A DNA stretch of 64,000 nucleotides from JAXMCI01 sp046349435 (lineage in GTDB: Bacteria > Pseudomonadota > Alphaproteobacteria > Dongiales > Dongiaceae). The translations under genes and the position numbers were made by a program. The stretch is from assembly GCA_046349435.1 (NCBI GenBank), contig JAXMCI010000021.1:1-64000 (forward strand). Reading direction: 5' to 3'. Shown in pieces: positions 41,549 to 49,616 of this stretch. The notes beneath the pieces were generated by a model. That model had not been told where the DNA came from. It saw nothing but the letters and a program-made list of their open reading frames with translations, and ran no database searches. Positions within the stretch are counted from its first letter, which is position 1, and every line of letters starts with the position of its first letter.

Positions 41549-42570
41549 CAGGCGGCCAGCGCCGCCGCGACCCGCGCCGGCGGCAGCTCGCGCAGGCAGC
41601 GATGGTGGCCGAGCGGGCAGTCGCGGGCGAAGCAGGGGCTGCAATCGAGCCCGAGCGTCAGGATGCGCGCCGCCGGGTTGAGCGGCGGCGTGCGGCGCGG
41701 GTCGCTCGAGCCGTAGAGCGCGACCTGCCGGCGGCCGAGCGCGGCGGCGACGTGCATCAGGCCGGAATCGTTGCTCACCACCGCGTCGGCCAGCCCGAGC
41801 AGCGCCACCGCCTCGGCCAGCGTGGTGCGCCCGGTGAGGTCGCGCACCCGCGCCGGCCGCCGCCGCGATGGCCGCGCCGGCGGCGCGCGTCGGCCGGCCC
41901 GCCGAGCAGCCAGACCGGCCGGCCCGCCGCCGCCAGCTGCCGCGCCAGCGCGGCGAAGTGCTCGGCCGGCCAGCGCTTCGAGGGCCCGTACTCGGCGCCG
42001 GGCGCCAGCACCACCGGGGCCGGCGCCGCGCCAGGCCGTGCGCCGCCAGCGCGGCGTCGGCCAGCCCGGCGGCGACCTGCAGCCGCGGCGCCGGGAGCTC
42101 GGGCAGCGCCGCGCCCTGCGGCAGCGCCAGCGCGGCGAAGCGCGCCTGCTCCGGCCGCTGCCGGCGGTCGGCGTCGGGCCGGGCGTCGGTCAGCAGCCCG
42201 AGCCGCGCCTCGCCGCCGAAGCCGACCCGCTCGGGGATGCCGGCCAGGAACGGGATCAGCGCCGCCTTGGCCGAGCGCGGCAGCACCAGCGCGCGCTGGT
42301 AGCGGCCGGCGGCCAGCCGCCGCGCCAGCCGCCAGCGCGCCGCCAGCGCCAGCCGGCCGTGCGGCGCGGCCAGCTCGAAGGCGGCATCGATCTCGGGCAT
42401 GAAGTCGAGCAGCGGCCGCGTCGCCGGCGGCGCGACCACGGCGAGGTGCGCCGCCGGGTGCAGCGGCGGAGCAGCCGGATCAGGCTGTGGGCGATCACCA
42501 TGTCGCCGATCCAGGCCGAGCCGATCAGCAGCAGGCGCGGCTCGCCGGCGCCGGCAGCGGCACCGGCCAT
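41548..42570 (-). pseudogene. waaF: WaaF-like heptosyltransferase (GT9), interrupted by three frameshifts
   Basis: Pieces in order: RLLLIGSAWIGDMVIAHSLI, then (after a shift near 42466) HPAAHLAVVAPPATRPLLDF through LPRSAKAALIPFLAGIPERV, then (near 42030) VVLAPGAEYGPSKRWPAEHF and RPVWLLGGPADA, then (near 41870) DLTGRTTLAEAVALLGLADA, VVSNDSGLMHVAAALG and DCSPCFARDCPLGHHRCLRE. The last block is diagnostic of ADP-heptose:LPS heptosyltransferase II. All domains remain, so either the gene is freshly broken or the sequence has indel errors. Start may be any of three ATGs made by an 18-bp tandem repeat. Confidence 0.75.
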
Positions 42571-42602
42571 CAGGCTCTTTCGGGCCATCAGGCTCTTTCG
42601 GG
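42567..42602. repeat. Two copies of an 18-bp tandem repeat at the waaF start
   Basis: The unit CCATCAGGCTCTTTCGGG occurs twice with no spacer. On the minus strand each copy encodes ARKSLM and supplies an in-frame ATG, so copy number would lengthen the N-terminus by six residues and add alternative starts. The lower GC of the unit stands out from its surroundings. Confidence 0.8.
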
Positions 42603-42667
42603 CGCGGCCCCGCCGCGCCATGCTGCACCGCTCGATCCCATCACCGGCTCCATCACCGGCGCATTCT

Positions 42668-43789
42668 ATGGATTTCGCCTTCCTGCTGTTCCGGTATTTC
42701 CCGCATGGCGGGCTGCAGCGCGACGCGCTGGCCGTCGCCGGGCGGCTGGCGGCGGCGGGCGAGCGGGTGCGCTTCGTGGTCGGTTCCTGGGACGGGCCGC
42801 AGCCCGCTGGGATCGCGGTCGAGGCGATCGGCCGGCGCGGCTGGACCAATCACGGCGCCGACGCCGATTTCGCCCGGCGCGCCCTGCCGGCCGCGGCCGC
42901 CGGCGGCGGCGCGTTCGTCGTCGGCTTCAACCGCATGCCGGGGCTCGACGCCTATTATGGCGGCGACCCCTGCCTGGCCGCCCGGCTGGCGGCCCGCCCG
43001 GCCTGGCAGCGCCTGATGCCGCGCAACCGCCGGCGGCTGGCCTTCGAGCGCGCCGTGTTCGGGCCGGCATCGGCGACCCGCAGCCTGCTGCTGTCGCCCG
43101 GGCAGCAGCGCGACGTCGTCGGCCACTACGGCACCCCCGCCGACCGGCTGCTGCTGCTGCCGCCGGCATCGCCCGCGACCGGCGCCGGCCGCCGGACTGG
43201 GCGGCGCGGCGCGGCGCCGCGCGCGCCGCGCTCGGGCTGGCGGAGGGCGAGATGCTGCTGCTGGCGCTCGGCTCGAGCTACGCCACCAAGGGCGTCGACC
43301 GCACCGTGGCGGCGCTGGCCGCGCGCACCGCCGGCGCGCCGCGGCGGCGTCCGTCTCGCCGTCGCCGGCCGCGGCCGGGACGCGCATCTCCGGGCGCAGG
43401 CGGCCCGGCTCGGCATCGCCGACCGGCTGCTGCTGCTCGGGCCGCGCGACGACGTGCCGGCGCTGCTGCTCGCCGCCGACCTGCTGGTCCATCCGGCGCG
43501 GCTGGAGAACACCGGCCAGGCGATCCTCGAGGCGGTGGTGGCCGGGCTGCCGGTGCTGGCGACGGTCAATTGCGGCTTCGCGCCTCACCTCGAGCGGGCC
43601 GGCGCCGGGCTGGTGCTGGCCGAGCCCTTCCACCCGGCGGCGCTCGCCCGGGCGCTGGGCGAGATGCTCGACCCGGCACGGCTGGCCGCCTGGTCGGCGG
43701 CGGCGCTCGCCTATGCCGGGCGGGAGGATCTCCATGGCGGTCTCGATGCGGCGGCGGCCGCGCTGCGCCGCTGGGCGGCTCAGCGATAG
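42668..43789 (+). CDS. Glycosyltransferase family 4, LPS core-type, with two compensating frameshifts
   Basis: About 373 residues, GT-B fold. The N-terminus FAFLLFRYFPHGGLQRD resembles the LPS glucosyltransferase WaaG, and the C-terminal half has DLLVHPARLENTGQAILEAV with the EX7E donor motif and GLPVLATVNCGF. Between about 43165 and 43345 the coding frame is shifted: the better reading there is ARRGAARAALGLAEGEMLLL and LGSSYATKGVDRTVAAL, flanked by one change near CCGCCGGCATC and another near 43345. Both ends stay in one frame, so the product may be whole apart from that stretch. It converges on hldD with a 10-base overlap. Confidence 0.78.
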   Translation: MDFAFLLFRYFPHGGLQRDALAVAGRLAAAGERVRFVVGSWDGPQPAGIAVEAIGRRGWTNHGADADFARRALPAAAAGGGAFVVGFNRMPGLDAYYGGDPCLAARLAARPAWQRLMPRNRRRLAFERAVFGPASATRSLLLSPGQQRDVVGHYGTPADRLLLLPPASPATGAGRRTGRRGAAPRAPRSGWRRARCCCWRSARATPPRASTAPWRRWPRAPPARRGGVRLAVAGRGRDAHLRAQAARLGIADRLLLLGPRDDVPALLLAADLLVHPARLENTGQAILEAVVAGLPVLATVNCGFAPHLERAGAGLVLAEPFHPAALARALGEMLDPARLAAWSAAALAYAGREDLHGGLDAAAAALRRWAAQR

Positions 43790-44763
43790 GGGTCGGTGGT
43801 CATCAGGTAGCGCCGGACATAGTCGGCGACGCCGGCCTCCAGCGGGGTGAACTGCGCGTCGTAGCCGGCCTTGCGCAGCCGGCTCATCTCCGCCTGGGTG
43901 TGGTACTGGTAGGCGCCGGCGATCTCCCTCGGCAGGTCGATGAACTCGATCTTCTCCGGCAGGTCGATGGCGGCGAAGATGGCGCGGCCGAGATCGAGCC
44001 AGCTGCGCGCCTCGCCGGTGCCGAGGTTGAAGAGGCCGGAGACCTTCGGGTTGTCGAGCAGCCAGAGGATCACGTCGACCACGTCGACGACGTAGATGAA
44101 GTCGCGGCGCTGGCCGCCGTCCGGGTACTCCGCGCGCTCCGAGCGGAAGAGCTGCAGCGCCTCGCCCTTGACCAGCCGCGGCAGGTTGCGGGCGATGACG
44201 CTCTGCATCGAGCCCTTGTGGTACTCGTTCGGCCCGTAGACGTTGAAGAACTTGAGCCCGACCCATTGCGGCGGCGGCTTCTGGCGCTCCGCCACGGCGC
44301 GGATCACCGCGCGGTCGAAGAGATGCTTGCTCCAGCCATAGGGGTTGCGCGGCCGCAGCCGGGCGAGCCCGTCCGGCGTCGCGTCGTCGGCGAAGCCCTG
44401 CTCGCCGTCGCCGTAGGTCGCCGCCGAGGAGGCGTAGATCAGCGGCTTGCCGTTGGCGATGCACCAGCGCCACATCGTCATCGACAGGTTGAAGTTGTTG
44501 GCGACGATGGCGTCGACGTCGGTCGCGCTGGTGCTGGTGATGGCGCCGAGATGGATCACCGCCTCGATCGCCGCCTTGTGGAAGTTGAGCGCGGCCAGCA
44601 TCGCCTCCGGCCCCATCACGTCGACCAGCTCGCGCTTGGCGAGGTTCTGCCACTTCGCATCGTGGCCGAAGCGGTCGCAGACCGCGACCTGGCGGCCGCG
44701 CTCGGACAGCGCGGCGACGAGGTTGGAGCCGATGAAGCCGGCCCCGCCGGTGACGAAGATCAT
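43780..44763 (-). CDS. hldD: ADP-L-glycero-D-manno-heptose 6-epimerase
   Basis: A 327-residue NADP-dependent epimerase of the SDR-extended fold. Nucleotide motif VTGGAGFIGSN at residues 4-14, HLGAITSTSATD, catalytic YGWSK near 145, KFFNVYGPNEYHKGSM, and FRSERAEYPDGGQRRDFIYV, the HldD-specific block. It makes the L,D form of ADP-heptose for the LPS core. It follows hldE by 35 bases on the same strand. Confidence 0.95.
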   Translation of the reverse strand: MIFVTGGAGFIGSNLVAALSERGRQVAVCDRFGHDAKWQNLAKRELVDVMGPEAMLAALNFHKAAIEAVIHLGAITSTSATDVDAIVANNFNLSMTMWRWCIANGKPLIYASSAATYGDGEQGFADDATPDGLARLRPRNPYGWSKHLFDRAVIRAVAERQKPPPQWVGLKFFNVYGPNEYHKGSMQSVIARNLPRLVKGEALQLFRSERAEYPDGGQRRDFIYVVDVVDVILWLLDNPKVSGLFNLGTGEARSWLDLGRAIFAAIDLPEKIEFIDLPREIAGAYQYHTQAEMSRLRKAGYDAQFTPLEAGVADYVRRYLMTTDPYR

Positions 44764-44798
44764 GGTTCGCGAAGGTCTCCCCTGTTCGCCGGCCGGAT

Positions 44799-46271
44799 CT
44801 AGCCGGCGCGCCGCCCGATGCGGCCGATCGTCGAGGTCGTGCTGTGGCCGGGCTCGAGCCGGGCCAGCAGCACCTCGCCGCCATAGCTCCGGACGAGGTC
44901 GCCGCCGACCACCTGGTCGAGCTGGTAGTCGGCGCCCTTGACCAGCAGGTCGGGGCGCAGCGCGGCGATCAGCTCGTAGGGCGTGTCGGCGCCGAACAGC
45001 ACCACCAGGTCGACCATGGCGAGCGAGGCCAGCACGGTGGCGCGCGCCTCCTCGCTCTGCACCGGCCGGTGCTCGCCCTTCAGCCGGCGCACCGAGGCGT
45101 CGCTGTTCAGCCCGATCACCAGCCGGTCGCAGCCGGCCCGCGCCTGCGACAGCAGCGAGAGGTGGCCGGGATGCAGCAGGTCGAAGCAGCCATTGGTGAA
45201 GCCGATGCGGTTGCCGGCGCTGCGCCAGAAGCCGATCCGCGCCTGCGCGGTGGCGACGTCGACCACCTTGGCGGCGCTGGAGGCGTCGACCGCCCGGTCG
45301 TGCAGCGCGTGGGCGAGGTCGGCGAGCGAGACGGCGGTCGTGCCGGTGCGGCCGACGGCGACGCCGCCGGCGAGGTTGGCGAGCCGCGCCGCCTCGACCA
45401 GGTCGGCGCCGGCGGCCATCGCCATGGCCAGCGCCGAGAGCACGCTGTCGCCGGCGCCCGAGACGTCGAACACCTCGCGCGCCTCGGCCTTGAGATGCAC
45501 CGCCGGCTGGCCACTGCGCACCAGGCTGATGCCGGCCTCGCCGCGGGTCACCAGGATCGCCGGCAGGTCGACCGGGTGGAGCAGCCGCTCCGCCGCGGCG
45601 GCGACCGCCGCGTCGCCATGGTCGGCCAGCGGCACCGCCTGGGCCAGCTCCTGGCGGTTCGGCTTGAGCAGCGACACCCCGGCGTAGCGGGCGAAGTCGC
45701 GGCTCTTCGGGTCGGCCACCACCGGCACGCCGGCGGCCCGCGCCCGGGCGATGACGCCGCGCAGCACCGCATCGCCGAGCACGCCCTTGGCGTAGTCGGA
45801 GAGCACCACCAGATCGGAGCCCTTGAGCCGGGCCTCGACGGCGTCCAGCAGGGCGGCGGCGGTCTCCGGCGCCAGCGGCCGGGAATCCTCGTGGTCGGCC
45901 CGCATCATCTGCTGGCCGCCGGCGACGAAGCGGGTCTTCTCGGTGGTCGGGCGGTCCGGCTCGGCGACCAGCGCCGGCTCGATCGATCCTGCCTCGCCGA
46001 GCAGCCGGCGCAGCGCCCGGCCGGCCAGGTCGTCGCCGGCGACGCCGACCAGCGCCACCGTGCCGCCCATCGCCGCCAGGTTGCGCGCGACGTTGCCGGC
46101 GCCCCCGGCCATCGCCTGCTCGCGCAGGATGCGCAGCACCGGGATCGGCGCCTCGGGCGAGATCCGCTCGGCGCTGCCATAGACGTAGCGGTCGAGCATC
46201 ACGTCGCCGACCACCAGCAGCCGGCGGCCGGGCAGGCGGCCGAGCAGCTCGTGCAACGATGCGTAGACCAT
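44799..46271 (-). CDS. hldE: Bifunctional heptose 7-phosphate kinase / heptose 1-phosphate adenylyltransferase
   Basis: A 490-residue two-domain enzyme. The N-terminal ribokinase-like domain (about 1-320) has GGAGNVARNLAAMGG and the catalytic SGAGDSVLSALA; the C-terminal nucleotidyltransferase domain (about 350-490) has FTNGCFDLLHPGHLSLL and the RRLKGEHRPVQSEEAR block. It supplies ADP-D,D-heptose for hldD. An extended -10 box lies 41 bases upstream. Confidence 0.95.
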   Translation of the reverse strand: MVYASLHELLGRLPGRRLLVVGDVMLDRYVYGSAERISPEAPIPVLRILREQAMAGGAGNVARNLAAMGGTVALVGVAGDDLAGRALRRLLGEAGSIEPALVAEPDRPTTEKTRFVAGGQQMMRADHEDSRPLAPETAAALLDAVEARLKGSDLVVLSDYAKGVLGDAVLRGVIARARAAGVPVVADPKSRDFARYAGVSLLKPNRQELAQAVPLADHGDAAVAAAAERLLHPVDLPAILVTRGEAGISLVRSGQPAVHLKAEAREVFDVSGAGDSVLSALAMAMAAGADLVEAARLANLAGGVAVGRTGTTAVSLADLAHALHDRAVDASSAAKVVDVATAQARIGFWRSAGNRIGFTNGCFDLLHPGHLSLLSQARAGCDRLVIGLNSDASVRRLKGEHRPVQSEEARATVLASLAMVDLVVLFGADTPYELIAALRPDLLVKGADYQLDQVVGGDLVRSYGGEVLLARLEPGHSTTSTIGRIGRRAG

Positions 46272-46311
46272 GCCTGCCCCCGACGGCCCCGGTCCCGCCG
46301 GGGCGGCCCGG

Positions 46312-46320
46312 CTTATAGCA
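46312..46320 (-). promoter_or_regulatory. Extended -10 promoter for hldE
   Basis: On the minus strand TGCTATAAG matches the extended -10 form (TG, one base, TATAAG) in otherwise GC-rich sequence, about 41 bases before the hldE start. The -35 position (TGGCCC) is weak, as allowed for extended -10 promoters. Confidence 0.5.
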
Positions 46321-46361
46321 TCGCGGCCGCCGCCGGGCCAGCGCGGGTCAGGGGTGGCGGG

Positions 46362-46767
46362 TCAGCGGCCCCGAGTCTCCAGCTGCTGGAAGTAGCGGTA
46401 TTCCTCGCCCTCGAGCTGCTGCTGCCGATACTGCAGCTGCTGCTGGCGCTGGGTGTCGAGATCGCGCTGGCGCATCTGCTGCTGCGCCGCGCCGCTGCCC
46501 TGGATGCCCTGCTGCCGCCCGGCCCGTGCGGCGCCCTGCTTCGAGAGATCCTGCTGCCAGAGCCGCTGCCGGTAGGCGCGGTCCTGCTGCAGCCGCAGGC
46601 CGGGATCGGCCGGCCCCGGCAGGCTCTGGTGGTTGCCCAGCACTTGCTGCAGCGTCTGGTTGGTCGAGAGCGTCGGCGACCCCGCCGCCGCCAGCCCGGC
46701 AGGCAACGCCAGCGCGAGGGCCAGCGATCAGGACGGCGCCGCGGCGCGGGATGGTAAACCGGTCCAT
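46362..46767 (-). CDS. Small secreted Gln/Arg-rich protein, apparent frameshift in the signal peptide
   Basis: The mature part (SPTLSTNQTLQQVLGNHQSL then a long Gln/Arg-rich helix with QQQMRQRDLDTQRQQQLQYR) reads from about 46725 to the stop at 46362. A hydrophobic signal core LALALALPAGLAAAG lies in the same frame, but the only good ATG (MDRFTIPRRGAVLI, 46767) is one frame off; a two-base gain near 46727 would join them. The composition suggests a coiled periplasmic protein. No family is recognised. Confidence 0.55.
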
Positions 46768-47038
46768 GCCCTGGATATGGTGCCGGCCGCCCGGGTCTGC
46801 GAGCACGCGAGCCATCGCCGCCGTTCCGGCCGCGCGGACCTCGTCCTGCGCCAGGCCGGTTGCCGGCCCCCCACGCTCCCTGCAGCATGGACTTGGGAGG
46901 ATGCCGCGGGGCGATCCGCCCGAGCTCGGGGACGCGCACGTCGACGAACCAGGGGCTGCAGCAGCGCCAAGGCGGGCGCGGAACCGACAGGGCGGATCCA
47001 ATGTTCCCCGGCCAACGGGAGCACCAGGGAGAGCCAGC
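46768..47038. other. Intergenic, no feature recognised
   Basis: About 270 bases between the Gln-rich secreted protein and the small membrane protein. GC content is a little below its surroundings and open frames here translate to Arg/Pro-rich noise. No hairpin or promoter stands out. Confidence 0.5.
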
Positions 47039-47137
47039 ATGGCCCCATGGGAGCGTATTGCTTACCCGCTCGCCCGAGCGATCCTGACCGTGTGGTTCGC
47101 GTACCTGACGCTGTTCCTCGCCGGCATCGTCCACTAG
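47039..47137 (+). CDS. Candidate 32-residue single-pass membrane protein
   Basis: ATG with GGGAGAG six bases upstream opens a short frame: MAPWERIAYPLARAIL then a hydrophobic helix TVWFAYLTLFLAGIVH and stop. The aromatic flank, one membrane helix and good RBS spacing resemble known small membrane proteins. It is too short for a codon-usage test by eye, and no homolog is recalled. Confidence 0.45.
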   Translation: MAPWERIAYPLARAILTVWFAYLTLFLAGIVH

Positions 47138-47291
47138 CTCGGTGCAGACGCGAAGCGGCGCGACGGCGGCCGACGCGGTCGAGGCCGCCATGCGACCGGC
47201 CGCGGAACGGTGACTCGCGAGCCGCGGTGCCAATCGGGCGCCAGCTGCGGTCGGCGCCTTGGCGCGGCGAAGTCCCAGGTCAATGCCACCA

Positions 47292-47378
47292 TGGTGGGAG
47301 CGACGGGACTCGAACCCGTATGTCCTTTCGGACAGCGGATTTTAAGTCCGCTGCGTCTGCCGGTTTCGCCACGCTCCC
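47292..47378 (-). tRNA. tRNA-Leu (TAA anticodon)
   Basis: The minus strand folds as a class II tRNA: acceptor GGGAGCG pairs with CGCTCCC, discriminator A and encoded CCA at the end; anticodon stem GCGGA/TCCGC with loop CTTAAAA, anticodon TAA; a long variable arm (TGTCC/GGACA) and T-arm GGGTTCGAGTCCC. The long variable arm and anticodon give leucine. Confidence 0.95.
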
Positions 47379-47731
47379 AAGCAAGCCGATCAGCCGGCGC
47401 AATGCCGCCCGACCACCTATCACGGCTTTGCCGAGGCGTGCCATCGCCATTTACCGCGCCATGCGTCCGCGTCGTGGACGTCCCCGGATCTGGTCGGGAT
47501 CGGACCGGTGATCGCGGACTGCGATCTTCCTCGCGCCTTCGGCTTGATCTGGCGCAACGCCCCGACGAGGAACATTCCCTATGAGGATGGCGGTGAGAAG
47601 GGCGAGCGAGCCAGGCCGATCGAGGGTCTCACGGGAGCCCGCCGGGGACGGCGGGCCGCGACCCGCCAGAGCGATCCGCTGCAGGCCGGCTGTCCTGCCG
47701 TGCGCACGCCCGTGACAGTGGTGCGAACGCC
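47379..47731. other. Intergenic upstream of the tRNA, no gene seen
   Basis: About 350 bases. On the minus strand this is the tRNA-Leu promoter side. A short GATCGC/GCGATC repeat lies near 47510-47526. Open frames in the region translate to Arg-rich noise. No integrase or direct repeat of the tRNA end is seen, so no sign of an island inserted here. Confidence 0.5.
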
Positions 47732-48388
47732 ATGAGCCGATTGGAGAGCTTCATCCGGCGCATGCATGCCCAGCGGGCCTGCCTCGATTGGGTCGCGGGC
47801 GAGATTCGCGACCGGCCCGGGCCGGTCCTCGAGATCGGGCTGGGCAACGGCCGGACCTACGATCACCTGCGAGCCCACCTGCCCGGGCGGGAGATCGTCG
47901 TATTCGACCGTGAGCTTGCGGCCCATCCCGACTGCATACCGCCGGTCGGCCTGCTGCATCTCGGCGACATCTGGGAGACGCTGCCGGCGGCCTGCGCCCG
48001 GCTCGCGCCGGCGGTGCTGATCCACAGCGACATCGGCAACGGCGACGCGGCGGCCAATGCCGCGCTGGCGGCCGCGCTCGCCTCCGGGTACGCCCTGGCG
48101 CTGGCCGCCGGCGGCTTCGCGCTCAGCAGCCAGCCCCTGTCGGATCCCTCGCTCGCCGACATGCCGCTGCCCCCGGGCGTTCCGCCAGGCCGCTACTTCA
48201 TGTACCGCAAGCGGTCCGCCCCGGTCGCCCTGCCGGCCTCCGGTCAGGCGGGGTCGAGCTCGATCGGCTCGGCGCCGAGCTCGCGGATCAGGGCCTTCAG
48301 CGCGTCGGCGGCGGTGGCGAGCGCCGCCGCGTCGGTACCGCGCAGCACGAAGCTGCCGCCGAAGCGGCCCTGGCGGAAGAACGGGTAG
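47732..48388 (+). CDS. Class I SAM-dependent methyltransferase of unknown substrate
   Basis: A 218-residue protein. The SAM-binding motif VLEIGLGNGRTYDHLR is at about 32-47, acidic IVVFDRELAAHPDC follows, then LLHLGDIWETLP, IHSDIGNGD, ALSSQPLSD and the terminal block LPPGVPPGRYFMYRK at about residues 147-162. In remembered relatives from rhizobia the protein ends about there. The last 55 residues are Ser/Ala-rich and lie antisense to the cinA-like gene over 145 bases, so the true C-terminus may be shorter through an unseen indel. Confidence 0.75.
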   Translation: MSRLESFIRRMHAQRACLDWVAGEIRDRPGPVLEIGLGNGRTYDHLRAHLPGREIVVFDRELAAHPDCIPPVGLLHLGDIWETLPAACARLAPAVLIHSDIGNGDAAANAALAAALASGYALALAAGGFALSSQPLSDPSLADMPLPPGVPPGRYFMYRKRSAPVALPASGQAGSSSIGSAPSSRIRAFSASAAVASAAASVPRSTKLPPKRPWRKNG

Positions 48389-49002
48389 CTGCCGATCTCG
48401 AGCTCGGGATGGCGCTGCTGCAGGGCGGCCAGCCCGGCCGCGATGGTGCCCTCGGCGATGTAGGCGCTGACCGTGCGCGACAGGATCGGCGGGCCGCCGA
48501 CCAGCCGCTGCTTCAGCCCGCCGAACATCGCCTGCATGATCGCCGGCACGCCGGCCATGACGAAGACGTTGCCGATCTGGAAGCCGGGGGCGGCGCTCAC
48601 CGGGTTGTCGATCAGGATCGAGCCTTCCGGGATCTCGGCCATGCGCAGCCGGGCCTCGTTGAGCTGCCCGGGCTGGTAGTGCCGCTCCAGCAGGGCCACG
48701 GCGCGCGGATCGCGAATCAGCGGGACGCCGAAGGCCCTGGCGACCGAGCCGGCGGTGATATCGTCGTGGGTCGGGCCGATGCCGCCGGTCGTGAAGACGT
48801 AGTCGTAGCGCCGGCGCGTCTCGTCGACGGCGCGGACGATCTCGTCCTCGACGTCGGACACCACCCGGGCCTCGCGCAGCCGGACCCCGAGCCGGGTCAG
48901 CTGCTCGGCGAGGAAACCGAGGTTGACGTCCTTGGTGCGGCCGCTGAGGATCTCGTTGCCGATGACCAGGACCGCCGCGGTCGGGGCGGCGGGCTCGCTC
49001 AC
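48244..49002 (-). CDS. CinA-like molybdopterin-binding domain protein
   Basis: A 252-residue protein with the MoCF_biosynth fold: AAVLVIGNEILSGRTKDVN at the start, FTTGGIGPTHDDITAGSVA with the phosphate-binding GGIGPTHDD, and PGFQIGNVFVMAGVPAIMQAMF. Matches the N-terminal half of CinA (competence/damage-inducible protein A); the C-terminal amidohydrolase half is absent. It starts with GTG overlapping the lipoprotein stop as GTGA. Confidence 0.85.
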   Translation of the reverse strand: MSEPAAPTAAVLVIGNEILSGRTKDVNLGFLAEQLTRLGVRLREARVVSDVEDEIVRAVDETRRRYDYVFTTGGIGPTHDDITAGSVARAFGVPLIRDPRAVALLERHYQPGQLNEARLRMAEIPEGSILIDNPVSAAPGFQIGNVFVMAGVPAIMQAMFGGLKQRLVGGPPILSRTVSAYIAEGTIAAGLAALQQRHPELEIGSYPFFRQGRFGGSFVLRGTDAAALATAADALKALIRELGAEPIELDPA

Positions 49003-49412
49003 GGGCTGGGGGCGGCGCTCGGCGCGGCCCCCGGGGGCGGCGCGGTGCCGCTGCCGGCCGGCTTCGCGGGCGCGGGGGCGCCGTAGCCCTGCCCGGCCAT
49101 GCAGTCGTCGACGATCCGGGTGAAGCGCTCCTGCGCGGCGAACGAGTTCATGTTCCGCGTCAGCGTCTGGTCGGTATAGGCGCTGCGCGTCGTGTCGTTG
49201 AACATGGCGCCGCCGCCGATGTCCTGGCTGATCCGCGCATCGCGCTGGTTGACCGCGCGGGCCTGCGCCTTGCAGGCATCGAGGTCGGAGGCGGTCTTGC
49301 GGTCTTCGGGCCTGGCGCGGTCCCAGCCCATCGCGGACTGGAACCAGGCGCAGCCGCCGAGCAGCGGCACCGCACCCAGCAGAAGCGCCAGCACCAGGAA
49401 CCGTCTTGCCAT
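48999..49412 (-). CDS. Small lipoprotein with Pro/Ala-rich tail
   Basis: A 137-residue protein with lipobox LLGGC (Cys about 21). The mature part has DLDACKAQARAVNQRDARIS, FTRIVDDCMAGQGYGAPAP with two cysteines, and a Pro/Ala-rich C-terminus. No family recognised. It is the first gene of a two-gene unit with the CinA-like gene; the stop and the next start overlap. The ATG at 49412 is chosen for its signal peptide. Confidence 0.7.
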   Translation of the reverse strand: MARRFLVLALLLGAVPLLGGCAWFQSAMGWDRARPEDRKTASDLDACKAQARAVNQRDARISQDIGGGAMFNDTTRSAYTDQTLTRNMNSFAAQERFTRIVDDCMAGQGYGAPAPAKPAGSGTAPPPGAAPSAAPSP

Positions 49413-49517
49413 GAAACGCACCCGAAGGGAGCCGCACCGGCCGGTAAATTGCCCTGCGGCGCGGGTGGTTGCAACCGTCAAGCCATCGCCGCCCGCCCTG
49501 CGCTGGGCTGCCGAGGC

Positions 49518-49546
49518 TTGCAAATCGCAGCGCGGCGCCATTTATT
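49518..49546 (+). promoter_or_regulatory. Candidate sigma-70 promoter for map
   Basis: TTGCAA, a 17-base spacer and TTTATT lie in a locally AT-rich stretch about 70 bases before the map start. The -35 box matches four positions of consensus and the -10 box four. Confidence 0.35.
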
Positions 49547-49578
49547 GATCCCAGGTTGCTTAGATTCGGATTTCCATC

Positions 49579-49600
49579 CGGAAGCGGCGCGCCGCTTCCG
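49579..49600. promoter_or_regulatory. 22-bp perfect palindrome ahead of map
   Basis: CGGAAGCGGCG followed by its exact complement, 16 bases before the ATG of map and after the candidate promoter. As DNA it could bind a symmetric regulator; as RNA it forms an 11-bp stem just before the RBS region AAAAGGGC. Confidence 0.6.
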
Positions 49601-49616
49601 TAAAAGGGCAGACGCG

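Noticed and set aside
47292..47731. tRNA-Leu as an island attachment site
   Set aside because: No integrase gene and no repeat of the tRNA 3' end seen in the flank or elsewhere in the window.
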